From assembly GCA_006844765.1 (NCBI GenBank), contig SPJV01000127.1:1-40894 (forward strand): 40,894 nt of DNA, given 5' to 3'. A program made the position numbers and the translations under genes. This document shows positions 25,491 through 34,130 of this stretch, in pieces. The number at the start of each line of letters is the position of its first letter. Position 1 is the stretch's first letter. Origin of the DNA: Alphaproteobacteria bacterium. GTDB taxonomy: Bacteria > Pseudomonadota > Alphaproteobacteria > UBA8366 > Aestuariispiraceae. Below the pieces are notes generated by a model that did not search any database, was not told the DNA's origin, and saw only the letters and a list, made by a program, of their open reading frames with translations.

Positions 25491-25862
25491 TTACTGAAAA
25501 CAATAGTGTGTGGATTCATTGACGCGTCGCCAAAGCCGGATGGCGGCGAGCTTGACGATGGCGAGGAAATTGGCTGCGTGATTCTCATATCGTGTAGCGA
25601 TGTGCCGACAGTGCGTCATCCGGTGTAAGAACCATTCCGTCACTCGGTCGGCCTTCAAGTAGAGCACGTACCATCTGGCTGTCGTGTTGCTGACCACCGG
25701 GTATCATGACTTGGAACGACAGTCCTTTCGCATCGAAAACGGCGTGGGTTTTGATCGTCATGCCTCTACACGAACGCCCAAATGCCTTCGCAACGCCACC
25801 GCAGAAAACGATTTGAGCAGGTGGAGTAGGCCGTAGCGCTCCGGCAGATCAAGCCGCGCCAA
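25491..25862 (-). pseudogene. Decayed IS5-family transposase fragment
   Basis: Pieces of an IS5 (IS427-like) transposase appear in shifting frames on the minus strand: ARLDLPERYG (near 25832-25861), then +1 STCSNRFLRWR, then GMTIKTHAVFDAKGLSFQ (near 25720-25770), and the C-terminal RHIATRYENHAANFLAIVKL followed by the IRLWRRVNEST end (to 25491). The middle DDE region is largely deleted. Coupled frameshifts and deletions make it non-functional. It sits between the flagellin gene and the 3' end of the acyl-CoA ligase gene, whose stop codon is only about 50 bp away. Clear terminal inverted repeats were not found. Confidence 0.85.
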
Positions 25863-25914
25863 CTTATTCGTTTACCTGTGGAACCATCGCCAAACGGACT
25901 GTTCGGCCAATTTC

Positions 25915-27432
25915 TCAGGTGTCCAATGTCTTTAACTCTCGCCGCATGATCTTGCCTGTGCTGGTCTTGGGGAGGTCGGACACAAACTGCATGGACCGTG
26001 GAACTTTGTAAGCCGCCAGCGTTTCACGGCAGAACTTGATGATTTCATCTGCGTCGCCTGTCGCGCCATCTTTCAGCACGACATAGGCTTTGGCGATCTC
26101 TCCCTTCTGCTCGTCCGGCTGTGGCCCTACCGCACACATGGCAACGGCAGGATGGCTTGAAAGAACGCGTTCGATCTCTGCGGGGTATACATTGTAGCCG
26201 GCGGTGACGATCATGTCCTTCTTTCGGTCCACGACAAAGACACAGCCATCTTCGTCCATTTTCGCCAAATCGCCGGTATGCAGCCACCCGTCGGGCTCCA
26301 ACGCCTCGGCTGTACGTTCCGCATCGTTGAAATAACCCATCATCACCAGCGGCCCGCGCGCCATCAGCTCGCCGACCTCGCCCGTGGGCATGACCTTGGT
26401 ATAGTCCTCGTTGTCCGCGATTCTAAGCTCGGTGTAAGGTAGGGCCACGCCGATTGAGCCCATCTTGTTCATGCCATAAACCGGGTGTGTGCTGCCGAGA
26501 CCAGCCATCTCGGTCATCCCCCACAGCTCAATCAGTGGTACGCCGAATGCGGCTTCGACTGCCTCCATCTTTGCGGTTGGCATGGTCTGCCCGCCAACGG
26601 TCAGACAGCGGAGTGAGCTGAGGTCGAACTCGTTCAAACCAGGATGTTCAAGCATATACATATACATGGTCGGAACGCCTTCAAACACAGTCGCCCCATG
26701 GTCCTGAATGCTTTGCAAAGCGACGCCGGGATCAAAGACTGCATGCAGGTTCAGGGTGCCGCCGTAGAAGAAGACAGAGTTGAAGACCACATTGCCATAG
26801 ACATGAGGACATGGCAGGGCACTGACGATTACGTCCTCGGAGGTTTTGAGATGCATCTGCGCGGTCATTGCCGTGTTCAGAATAACTGCCTTGTGCGACT
26901 GCATCGCGCCCTTTGGGCGGCCCGTTGTTCCAGAGGTATAACAAATTGTCGACAGGCTTTCAGGATCGACATCCGGCACGGGCGGGCAGGGGTGGTTGGC
27001 CGCCAGAAGATCCTCGAAAGAGGTCATTCCGTCGGGAGCTTCGTCGAATGAGACAACGGCGACAACGTTACTGTCAGCTTCGATTCCACCGAGTGGCGCC
27101 GCCTTGGCCTGGCTGGCGATAATCGCTTTTGCGCCGCAATCCTTCACCACATAGCGCACTTCATCTGGTGTCAGCATCACGTTGATCGGGTTGACCACGG
27201 CCCCCAGCTTGGACGCGCCATAGTAGCTCACCAACCATTCCCAGCGGTTTTCTGAATAGATCGTGACGATATCGCCTTGCCTGACCCCCAGCGACGCAAG
27301 CCCTCCGGAAAGTTGGCAGGCCAACGCGTCGATCTGGGCGAAAGTGAACTGCCTGTCCCCCGCAATAAGCGCTGTCTTGTCTCCAAACCGATTTGCTGCC
27401 GTTGCACTGATCTGGCCGAGATGCTGAAGCAT
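25915..27432 (-). CDS. AMP-forming acyl-CoA ligase/synthetase
   Basis: A 505-residue member of the ANL superfamily. The phosphate-binding P-loop is visible as YTSGTTGRPKG. The hinge and ATP-ribose region is HTGDLAKMDEDG with DRKKDMI, and the C-terminal catalytic lysine is in STGKIMRREL. It would activate a carboxylic acid with ATP and join it to CoA in the cytosol. The chain-length or aromatic specificity is not readable. A GAGGGGG ribosome-binding site precedes the ATG ending at 27432. A 15-bp palindrome about 140 bp upstream may be its operator. The C-terminus is intact although an IS fragment lies just beyond it. Confidence 0.92.
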   Translation of the reverse strand: MLQHLGQISATAANRFGDKTALIAGDRQFTFAQIDALACQLSGGLASLGVRQGDIVTIYSENRWEWLVSYYGASKLGAVVNPINVMLTPDEVRYVVKDCGAKAIIASQAKAAPLGGIEADSNVVAVVSFDEAPDGMTSFEDLLAANHPCPPVPDVDPESLSTICYTSGTTGRPKGAMQSHKAVILNTAMTAQMHLKTSEDVIVSALPCPHVYGNVVFNSVFFYGGTLNLHAVFDPGVALQSIQDHGATVFEGVPTMYMYMLEHPGLNEFDLSSLRCLTVGGQTMPTAKMEAVEAAFGVPLIELWGMTEMAGLGSTHPVYGMNKMGSIGVALPYTELRIADNEDYTKVMPTGEVGELMARGPLVMMGYFNDAERTAEALEPDGWLHTGDLAKMDEDGCVFVVDRKKDMIVTAGYNVYPAEIERVLSSHPAVAMCAVGPQPDEQKGEIAKAYVVLKDGATGDADEIIKFCRETLAAYKVPRSMQFVSDLPKTSTGKIMRRELKTLDT

Positions 27433-27784
27433 GGATTGTTTCCCCCTCGATTTTCTTGTGCAGGCTGTTTGCCAGCCGTGCTTCCTTTTTTATGCCCGGA
27501 TTGTTGCGCATCGTTAGCTCTGATCCGGTTCCTGTTATAGCTTCGCAAACGCGATTTGGTATGACAAGTGCTGCGATTGAATCGCATCGGAGTGGGCTTG
27601 CATCGTCCGCAAAACCGGCACTAGTCGGGCATTTTCGTCCCACCCGCTAACCAGCCAGATGGAACGCGAATTGTTTACTGTTCATTAAGCAAGAATGTAT
27701 AAAAAAACATTACCAAAATTCAGACACGGCGAGGCAGGTCGGAGAAGCTGAATATCGGTCCATTCTTCATTTGGTGCAGGACAT
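27433..27784. promoter_or_regulatory. Divergent intergenic region with a 15-bp palindrome
   Basis: About 350 bp between the acyl-CoA ligase and the PAS-domain gene. It holds TGCGATT-G-AATCGCA at 27572-27586, a perfect 15-bp palindrome of the type bound by TetR/GntR-family dimers. A poly-A/T stretch at 27700-27712 could belong to the PAS-gene promoter. No gene is supported. Confidence 0.55.
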
Positions 27785-29182
27785 ATGGATTATTCAGTTA
27801 ATGATTTCTCATTCGACGTTGATCCGAGCGGGCGAATTACGAGGCCTTATGGCAATTTTCATACCCATTTGGGTTGGACCGCGGCGCAACTGCAAGGGCG
27901 GACGATAGACTCCATTTTTGAGCCGAATGACGCAGCTCTTGCGATGGAAACCCTGTTTTGCGTTTCGCATGGTAAGGGTCGAATTGACCTCAGCTTGAAT
28001 TTTCGATCGCATGATGGGGGTGAGTTTCCTGCGCGGGTTGCAGTATCAGCGCTTGGTTCTTCAGGCCCGAATGTATTTTTGCATTTGGATTGTATGCGTG
28101 ATGCTGCAGGCGTAGGTCATGACCTCATGTCCGAATGGGCTGCGCCGTCCGATATTTCGAATGTTATTGACGACGTGGAATCATTCTTAAACTCAGCACC
28201 CTACAACGATGCCTCGCTCACGTTATTTTCGTTCCGTGCGGGTGGAGATAGGGATGACGGACTGGTCGACTTCTCGACCGTTGCCGAGAAAGCGGCGCGA
28301 ACCCTCGAAATGCATGCTGGTGATAACGCCCTCACAATACGAAGTGGAGAGCGATCGGTGGCTGTCGTCCATGATGGCAATTTCGACAGTGAGTTCATTG
28401 GTGAGCGTGTCAACAATGTGGTCGGCGATGACATAACTGTGGCGAGCGACGTTATTGACCTAAGTGGGGGTGTCGCAGCGCTGAAGAAGGACCGTGCGGC
28501 GATCATGGATATGATTCTGTCCCATGAGCCGGACTGCGATGCCACGACAGCAGCGGATGGTGATATTGATCCCGGTTCCGTTGTTATCCGTAGAGCCATA
28601 TCAGCTCAAAACAAGGAAACGACATTCTACGTCGTTGAGTTCAATGAAGATGGGGCAATTTCACCCAGTGATGGGGGCACAAGGGACCGGCAGCGCCGGG
28701 TCGCGAAAGCGCGGCTAAGTTATTGTGCAGACCTGGTGGGCAAAATGAACGCAAGGATAAAGATTAATATCGATGCGTTGTCCTTGGTTGATCAAGATGC
28801 TGACTTCCTGGCGAGTTTACCTGATCGTTTGATGATTGGAATTCTATCCGTACCCGAGGAAGAGGTTTGTGAGATGTCCAGGCTTGTCGCTTGCCTTGAT
28901 CGTCTCCCTTGTGTCGTTTTGGACGGTCTATTGCTGTGTCGAGATGCACGCATGCAGACTGTTGGTGGGATGGTTAAGCAGCTTGGTTTTGTAAAGGTGC
29001 CTTGCACCGCCCTTCACAAGGATCCAGGTGGTATGGCGCGGATGCTTCGTGACACTGCAAGCAGCATCGCAGGGCAATATGTCGGGATCGTCGTAACCGG
29101 TCTTCAATTTCCGGAAACGGTGGCGGCACTTGATGGTATTTCAGGTCTTCACTTGTCTGGTCCTGCGGTCTCTGACGCTTAG
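27785..29182 (+). CDS. PAS-domain protein with degenerate GGDEF- and EAL-like regions
   Basis: A 465-residue protein without a transmembrane segment. Residues about 8-110 look like a PAS domain (GWTAAQLQGRTIDSIFEPND is typical). Residues about 140-240 resemble a decayed GGDEF domain: the signature position reads RSGERSVAVV instead of RxGGDEFxxL. Residues about 290-460 resemble an EAL domain without its EAL motif and metal ligands (VVLDGLL in place of the DDFG region), with an EGVET-like QFPETVAAL and a final HLSGPAV. If the match holds, it binds no metal and makes or breaks no cyclic-di-GMP, and acts as a sensor or binding protein. The homology claim rests on pattern, not on alignment. Confidence 0.6.
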   Translation: MDYSVNDFSFDVDPSGRITRPYGNFHTHLGWTAAQLQGRTIDSIFEPNDAALAMETLFCVSHGKGRIDLSLNFRSHDGGEFPARVAVSALGSSGPNVFLHLDCMRDAAGVGHDLMSEWAAPSDISNVIDDVESFLNSAPYNDASLTLFSFRAGGDRDDGLVDFSTVAEKAARTLEMHAGDNALTIRSGERSVAVVHDGNFDSEFIGERVNNVVGDDITVASDVIDLSGGVAALKKDRAAIMDMILSHEPDCDATTAADGDIDPGSVVIRRAISAQNKETTFYVVEFNEDGAISPSDGGTRDRQRRVAKARLSYCADLVGKMNARIKINIDALSLVDQDADFLASLPDRLMIGILSVPEEEVCEMSRLVACLDRLPCVVLDGLLLCRDARMQTVGGMVKQLGFVKVPCTALHKDPGGMARMLRDTASSIAGQYVGIVVTGLQFPETVAALDGISGLHLSGPAVSDA

Positions 29183-29351
29183 AAACCAAAACACGGATTT
29201 ATTTGTGCCTGTGTGGTGGTTGTTCCATTGGATGGGCTGGCCTAAGTAATGGCTCAGCTGTTGGGCAGCTGATTGCCCTGCTTGTGCTCGTTTCAAGTTC
29301 GTTATTCGTTTTTCGCTATTCGTTTTCGCCGTTCGGTTAAGGAATAAAACA

Positions 29352-29915
29352 ATGCCTGCCGCCATTCCCCCCATATGCGACTTTGGTTGGAACGCGCCCG
29401 GCTTCGATCTGGCGGACCCCTCCGGTAACCGCTACACCCTGTTGGATGTGGCTGGGCCTAAGGGTGTTTTGGTTATGTTTATTTGTAACCACTGCCCCTA
29501 TGTTAAATCGATTGCGGATCGGATCTCTGCTGCGGCGAAGGACTTACAGGGCCGTGGGGTCGGCGTAGCTGCGATCATGGCGAATGACTATGCCTCTTAC
29601 CCGGATGATGCGCCGGAGAAGATGAAAACCTTCGCAGAAGCGCATGATTTCACCTTTCCTTATCTCATTGATGAAGACCAATCGGTCGCGCGTGCCTATG
29701 CTGCCGTATGCACGCCCGACTTTTTCGGCTTTAACGATAGGCTTGAGTTGCAGTATAGAGGGCGCTTCGGTGCGTCTGGAAGTAATGCTGTGCCGGACGC
29801 GCGACCGGAATTGCTGGAAGCGATGCGTCAGGTGGCGAGCACTGGACAGGGGCCGCGCGATCAAACGGCATCGATCGGCTGTTCGATCAAATGGCGGAAT
29901 CAGCGCGAAGCTTAA
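29352..29915 (+). CDS. Thioredoxin-fold redoxin family protein
   Basis: A 187-residue protein with a thioredoxin-like fold. The key site is CNHCPYV (residues about 47-53), where the CxxC-type cysteines would act, followed by the peroxiredoxin-like pattern of AIMANDY and FPYLIDEDQSVARAY. No signal peptide is present, so it is cytosolic. A close family is the AhpC/TSA-type thioredoxin family protein found widely in bacteria. It is probably a thiol reductase or peroxidase. An AAGGA ribosome-binding site precedes the ATG. It lies upstream of the TPR-bamB-der block with a 77-bp gap, so cotranscription is possible. Confidence 0.82.
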   Translation: MPAAIPPICDFGWNAPGFDLADPSGNRYTLLDVAGPKGVLVMFICNHCPYVKSIADRISAAAKDLQGRGVGVAAIMANDYASYPDDAPEKMKTFAEAHDFTFPYLIDEDQSVARAYAAVCTPDFFGFNDRLELQYRGRFGASGSNAVPDARPELLEAMRQVASTGQGPRDQTASIGCSIKWRNQREA

Positions 29916-29992
29916 CAGGCGCGTGAGGCATAACAGGCGCATAATGAACACGGTCTTCGCAGTGGCGGGCCAGCTAACAAATGGAGTGGCCA

Positions 29993-30643
29993 ATGGCCGA
30001 TATTTTTAACGAAATTGATGAAGAGCTTCGCGCAGACAAGGCCAAACAAGCCTGGCAACGTTACGGCAAGATTGCGATTGCCGGTGCGGCTGTGATTGTC
30101 GCCTGTGCGGCTGGGTATACGTATTGGCAAAAGTCCGAACGAGCGGCTCAACTGGAATTGGCGGACCGATATGCGGCGGCACTTGCCTTGGGGGCCAGTA
30201 AAGAAGGGGCTCCGGCCTCCGCTCAGGCGCTGGCAGCGCTGGCATCTGAAAGCAGTGGCGGTTTTGCACTTCTAGGCCGGCTGCAGTCTGCGGCAATGAT
30301 TGGGGAGGCGGGTGACCATTTGGCGTCTGCCGATGCCTACCGCGCGATTGCGAATGACACATCTGTTGAGGCTCTTTATCGGGACTTAGCTGTTGTTCTT
30401 GCCGTTGCACAAGGGGCTGCTGGCAATGGCGATTCGGAAGCCTTGATGAAGGAATTGGAACTCCAACTCGGTGATGAGAAGCCATGGCGTTACACGGCGC
30501 GCCAAGTGGCTGCGGGACTTTCCTTAGCGCGTGGTGATACGGCTGCGGCAAAGGACTTTTTGACCCGTATAAGCGATGATCCTAATGCACCGCTTGGTTT
30601 GCGCGGATCGGCGGCTGAGTTGCTGCGGTCGATCGGTAGCTAA
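29993..30643 (+). CDS. Membrane-anchored TPR-like protein, YfgM/BamB-associated type
   Basis: 216 residues from the ATG at 29993 (GGAGTGG is in place). An earlier in-frame ATG at 29981 would add only four residues. A short cytosolic N-terminus (DIFNEIDEELRADKAKQAW) is followed by one transmembrane helix (about residues 25-42), then a helical tetratricopeptide-like periplasmic domain to the end. This is the pattern of the YfgM/ancillary Sec translocon family found directly before bamB and der in many proteobacteria. The stop codon touches the region of the bamB start. The role would be to help proteins leaving the Sec translocon reach chaperones. Gene order is the main support for the family assignment. 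Confidence 0.8.
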   Translation: MADIFNEIDEELRADKAKQAWQRYGKIAIAGAAVIVACAAGYTYWQKSERAAQLELADRYAAALALGASKEGAPASAQALAALASESSGGFALLGRLQSAAMIGEAGDHLASADAYRAIANDTSVEALYRDLAVVLAVAQGAAGNGDSEALMKELELQLGDEKPWRYTARQVAAGLSLARGDTAAAKDFLTRISDDPNAPLGLRGSAAELLRSIGS

Positions 30644-30678
30644 TGCGTTCTAAGCTGAAAGCTATGAAGGGGCGTATC

Positions 30679-32025
30679 ATGATAGGTCGGCGGTGGATGC
30701 AACGGGTTCCGCATTGTCTGGCCATGATCGCGGTTGTTGGGGTTTCGTTTACGTTGGGGGCCTGCAGCGATATATTTTCTGAAGAAGAAAAACGGCTGCC
30801 TGGTAAACGAATTGCTGTAATGCTGGCTGACACGGATGCTGATCCGGATCCTCGTTTGGCCGACCTTCAAGTGAAACTGCCACCGCCCTATGTCAATGAA
30901 AGCTGGCCGCAATCAGGTGGTTTTCCCGACCATGCTATGCACCATTTGATGTTGGGAGAAAATATCCAGCGCGTTTGGAAAGCGGATATCGGTGCGGCTT
31001 CGGAAGGCGATCAGCGTATTCTGCAAGGCCCGCTTATCGCGGAAGGCCGCCTTTATAGCATGGACCGGGATTATGAGATCTCAGCCTTTGATGCCCAGAC
31101 TGGAAAAACACTGTGGCGCAAACAGATGGATGTGCCGGAAGATGATGAAGAGGCCTTTGGCGGCGGACTAGCCTACGCAGATGGCTTGTTATATGCGTCG
31201 ACGGGCTATGCAAAGGTTTCAGCCTTCAATGCCTCCAATGGGCAGGAGATTTGGCGGGCTAACCTGACGGGCCCAGCCCGCGCCGCGCCGACTGTGGCAG
31301 AGGCCAGGGTCGTTGTCGTTACGATTGATAACCGGGTGACAGCCTTTGATGCTGATACTGGTGAGGAAGCCTGGACACATGCCGGCTTTACCGAGGTTGC
31401 AGGGCTTCTCGGTGCTGCCAGTCCCGCAATTGCCGATAACACGGCGATAATTCCGTACTCCTCTGGGGAGGTTTATGCCGTTCGGGTGGCAAACGGGCGG
31501 GTCAGTTGGTCGGATAGTTTGACGTCTGCTCGTCGCGTGGATGCATTGTCGGCCCTTGCTGATATCCGTGCACGGCCGGTTATTGATCGCGGCGTTGTTT
31601 TTGTTGTCAGTCATTCCGGGCGAATGCTTGCAATTGATCTTAGGACCGGCTCTCGGATTTGGGATCGCCGGATTGCTTCTGTCCAGTCGCCCTGGGTGGC
31701 TGGTGAGTTTGTTTTCGTGATCACGGTAGATCAGGCTTTGTTGGCCATAACCCGTCGCGGTGGGCGCGTGCGGTGGGCGCGTTACCTGCCAAATTTCGAA
31801 GATCCGGAAGATCTGGATGATCCGATTTCCTGGGTTGGGCCCGTCCTCGCGAATGATCGGTTAATCGTCGCGAATAATATCGGTGAGGTTTGGGCTGTGT
31901 CGCCCTATGATGGGACGCCCTTGGGGCAGATCGACGTGGACGATTCAGTATCGGTAACCCCGCGAATTGCGAATGGCATGCTTTATATTCAGACGGATGC
32001 CGGTTCCGTTTATGCGTATCGCTAA
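30679..32025 (+). CDS. bamB: Outer-membrane assembly lipoprotein BamB
   Basis: 448 residues from the ATG at 30679, which has AAGGGG at 30667-30672; an in-frame ATG at 30643 is also possible. The signal peptide ends in the lipobox LGAC. An eight-bladed PQQ-type beta-propeller follows, with repeated Trp/Gly blades such as LYSMDRDYEISAFDAQTGKT, GKTLWR and GQEIWR. BamB is a lipoprotein subunit of the BAM complex, which folds outer-membrane barrels. It sits between the YfgM-like gene and der, a conserved order. Confidence 0.93.
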   Translation: MIGRRWMQRVPHCLAMIAVVGVSFTLGACSDIFSEEEKRLPGKRIAVMLADTDADPDPRLADLQVKLPPPYVNESWPQSGGFPDHAMHHLMLGENIQRVWKADIGAASEGDQRILQGPLIAEGRLYSMDRDYEISAFDAQTGKTLWRKQMDVPEDDEEAFGGGLAYADGLLYASTGYAKVSAFNASNGQEIWRANLTGPARAAPTVAEARVVVVTIDNRVTAFDADTGEEAWTHAGFTEVAGLLGAASPAIADNTAIIPYSSGEVYAVRVANGRVSWSDSLTSARRVDALSALADIRARPVIDRGVVFVVSHSGRMLAIDLRTGSRIWDRRIASVQSPWVAGEFVFVITVDQALLAITRRGGRVRWARYLPNFEDPEDLDDPISWVGPVLANDRLIVANNIGEVWAVSPYDGTPLGQIDVDDSVSVTPRIANGMLYIQTDAGSVYAYR

Positions 32026-32051
32026 TAATCGCGATACCGGAGAGGAACCCA

Positions 32052-33503
32052 ATGCGGGATGAAGATTTCACTGTCGCCATTATCGGGCGACCTAATGTCG
32101 GTAAGTCGACCCTGTTCAACCGCTTGGTTGGAAAGCGGTTGGCGCTTGTCGATGATCAGCCGGGTGTTACACGCGACCGTCGCGTTGGTACCGGTCGGAT
32201 TTCCGACTTGGTTTTCACGGTCATGGACACGGCTGGGCTTGAAGATGCGACGGATGATAGTCTGGAGGCTCGGATGCGCCGCCAGACGGAAATTGCCATT
32301 GATGATGCAGACTTGGCGCTGCTGTTGATCGATGCACGGGCCGGGGTGACACCGCTGGATTCTCACTTCGCACAGTTGCTGCGTAAGGGGGCCACCCGCA
32401 TCGCATTGGTCGCCAATAAATGCGAGGGACGTGCAGGGGCGCCGGGGTTGGGAGAGGCCTATGGCCTTGGAATGGGCGATCCGATCCCGATTTCGGCAGA
32501 ACATGGTGAAGGCCTGACCGACCTATATGACGTTATATCCGAGGCCATGGCTGATTGCGGTGTCGGGCCGGTGTTCAAGGCGGACCCGCGTGAGCAAGAT
32601 ATCGCGACGTCCACCGACCTTGAAGCGGTTGACGGTGTTGAAGGCGCCGATGCAGAACAGGAAAAGGTCCAAATCGGCGAAGAAGGCCGCCCGCTTCAGC
32701 TGGCCATCGTTGGGCGGCCCAATGTCGGCAAGTCGACGCTGATCAACCGGTATTTAGGCGAAGACCGACTTCTCACCGGACCGGAAGCGGGGATCACGCG
32801 TGATTCAATCGCGCTCGATTGGTCATGGGAAGGAAAATCCATTCGTCTTGTGGACACCGCTGGGCTGCGTCGAAAAGCACGTGTGGAGAAAAAGGTCGAG
32901 CGGCTCTCGGCCATGGATACGAAACGCGCCATCGATTTCGCCCATGTCGTGGTCCTGCTTCTAGACGCCCGTGATATGCTGGAGAAACAAGACCTCACCA
33001 TCGCGAGACAAACGATTGAAGAGGGCCGGGCGCTGATCGTTGCGGCCAATAAGTGGGATTTGGTCGAGGATCGCGCAGCGGCGCTGCAGAAGTTGAAAGA
33101 TCGCCTACAGACATCACTCCCTCAGGTGCGCGGCGTTCCGGTGATAACGCTTTCCGCGCTGGAAGGACGCAATCTGGATCGTCTTCTAAAGGCGACATTT
33201 GAGATTTTTGATGTCTGGAACCGACGGATTTCGACGGCCAGACTGAATGAATGGCTGCATGACAAGCTTGAAACCCATCCACCGCCGATGGTGTCTGGCC
33301 GTCGGGTAAAGCTACGCTACATGACGCAGGCAGGGGCGCGCCCGCCGACCTTCGCCATTTTCTCCTCCCGCGCGGCTGATGCCCTGCCGGAAGCCTATGT
33401 GCGCTACCTCGCCAATGGATTGCGGGATGATTTCGGATTGGAAGGGGTCCCGTTGCGTCTCAATATTCGCCAAGGTAAGAATCCCTATGCGCCGAAGAAA
33501 TGA
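32052..33503 (+). CDS. der: Ribosome biogenesis GTPase Der (EngA)
   Basis: A 483-residue protein with two GTPase domains in tandem and a C-terminal KH-like domain (about 385-480). The first P-loop is GRPNVGKS near residues 12-19 and the second the same motif near residue 220. NKCEG and NKWD mark the G4 motifs, and DTAGL appears in both. Der helps mature the 50S subunit. An acidic linker (about 175-215) joins the two domains. The start has GAGAGGAA upstream. Its stop overlaps the start of the following small lipoprotein gene by 17 bp. Confidence 0.97.
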   Translation: MRDEDFTVAIIGRPNVGKSTLFNRLVGKRLALVDDQPGVTRDRRVGTGRISDLVFTVMDTAGLEDATDDSLEARMRRQTEIAIDDADLALLLIDARAGVTPLDSHFAQLLRKGATRIALVANKCEGRAGAPGLGEAYGLGMGDPIPISAEHGEGLTDLYDVISEAMADCGVGPVFKADPREQDIATSTDLEAVDGVEGADAEQEKVQIGEEGRPLQLAIVGRPNVGKSTLINRYLGEDRLLTGPEAGITRDSIALDWSWEGKSIRLVDTAGLRRKARVEKKVERLSAMDTKRAIDFAHVVVLLLDARDMLEKQDLTIARQTIEEGRALIVAANKWDLVEDRAAALQKLKDRLQTSLPQVRGVPVITLSALEGRNLDRLLKATFEIFDVWNRRISTARLNEWLHDKLETHPPPMVSGRRVKLRYMTQAGARPPTFAIFSSRAADALPEAYVRYLANGLRDDFGLEGVPLRLNIRQGKNPYAPKK

Positions 33504-33945
33504 TATCATTCATAGCGTGACCGCCGACCTGCGTCGCTTTCCCAAGGCATTGTTGCATATGGGGCTGGGCGCTGCGGCGATGATCGTTCTGGCTGCTTGC
33601 GAGAAGCCCGCCTTCATGACGCCAAAGGCGACTGTCTATGACGGGGCTTGGGTCGGTAGCTTCCAAATGACCTCGGGAACGCGGGACTGCAAACTCAAGC
33701 GTGGTGGCGTTCGGTTGCGAGTTGAAGGCGGTGAACTGGATGGCCGAACCAGGGTCGCGCGCCGGAACGCCCCCTTCAATGGGTTCATTGACGAAGCCGG
33801 CCAACTGCACAAAGGCTTCGTCAAGGCGCCGGAGTTTCGAAAAAATGATATTGAAGTTGTGGGCCAGTTCGGCGACCGCGACGCAGAGGGAACCTGGAAG
33901 TCTCGCGACTGCAAGGGAAGCTGGGAGCTGCGAAAAGTCCGATAA
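33487..33945 (+). CDS. Small putative lipoprotein, unknown function
   Basis: 152 residues from the ATG at 33487, which overlaps the der stop by 17 bp. A basic N-terminus, a hydrophobic stretch and a lipobox (VLAAC) suggest a lipoprotein with a mature chain of about 115 residues. The mature part has a small beta-rich pattern with two conserved-looking Cys (TRDCKL and SRDCKGSWEL), possibly a disulfide. An alternative start is the internal ATG near 33559. I do not recognise the family. The overlap suggests coupling with der, but the function is unknown. Confidence 0.68.
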   Translation: MRRRNDIIHSVTADLRRFPKALLHMGLGAAAMIVLAACEKPAFMTPKATVYDGAWVGSFQMTSGTRDCKLKRGGVRLRVEGGELDGRTRVARRNAPFNGFIDEAGQLHKGFVKAPEFRKNDIEVVGQFGDRDAEGTWKSRDCKGSWELRKVR

Positions 33946-33976
33946 GGGCCCGCGTTTAACGGCCCTATTTCCTTTT
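33945..33976 (+). terminator. Weak terminator-like hairpin after the lipoprotein gene
   Basis: AGGGCC (33945-33950) pairs with GGCCCT (33961-33966) around a 10-nt loop, followed by ATTTCCTTTT. The stem is short and the tail is interrupted, so the call is tentative. It sits right at the stop codon of the small lipoprotein and before xsc. Confidence 0.4.
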
Positions 33977-34130
33977 CGGGATCACAGTTTTCCAAGGCCC
34001 ATCGGTTTTGGCCTGGGAATTCACGACAATCTGGCTCTACAGCTTCAAGGCGCTTTGCCGTCTTTGAGCATCCGAGACAGGGTGCTGTCGCCGCCGCAGA
34101 GGCCCCATTTTCCGTAGGGAGATCACGCAG

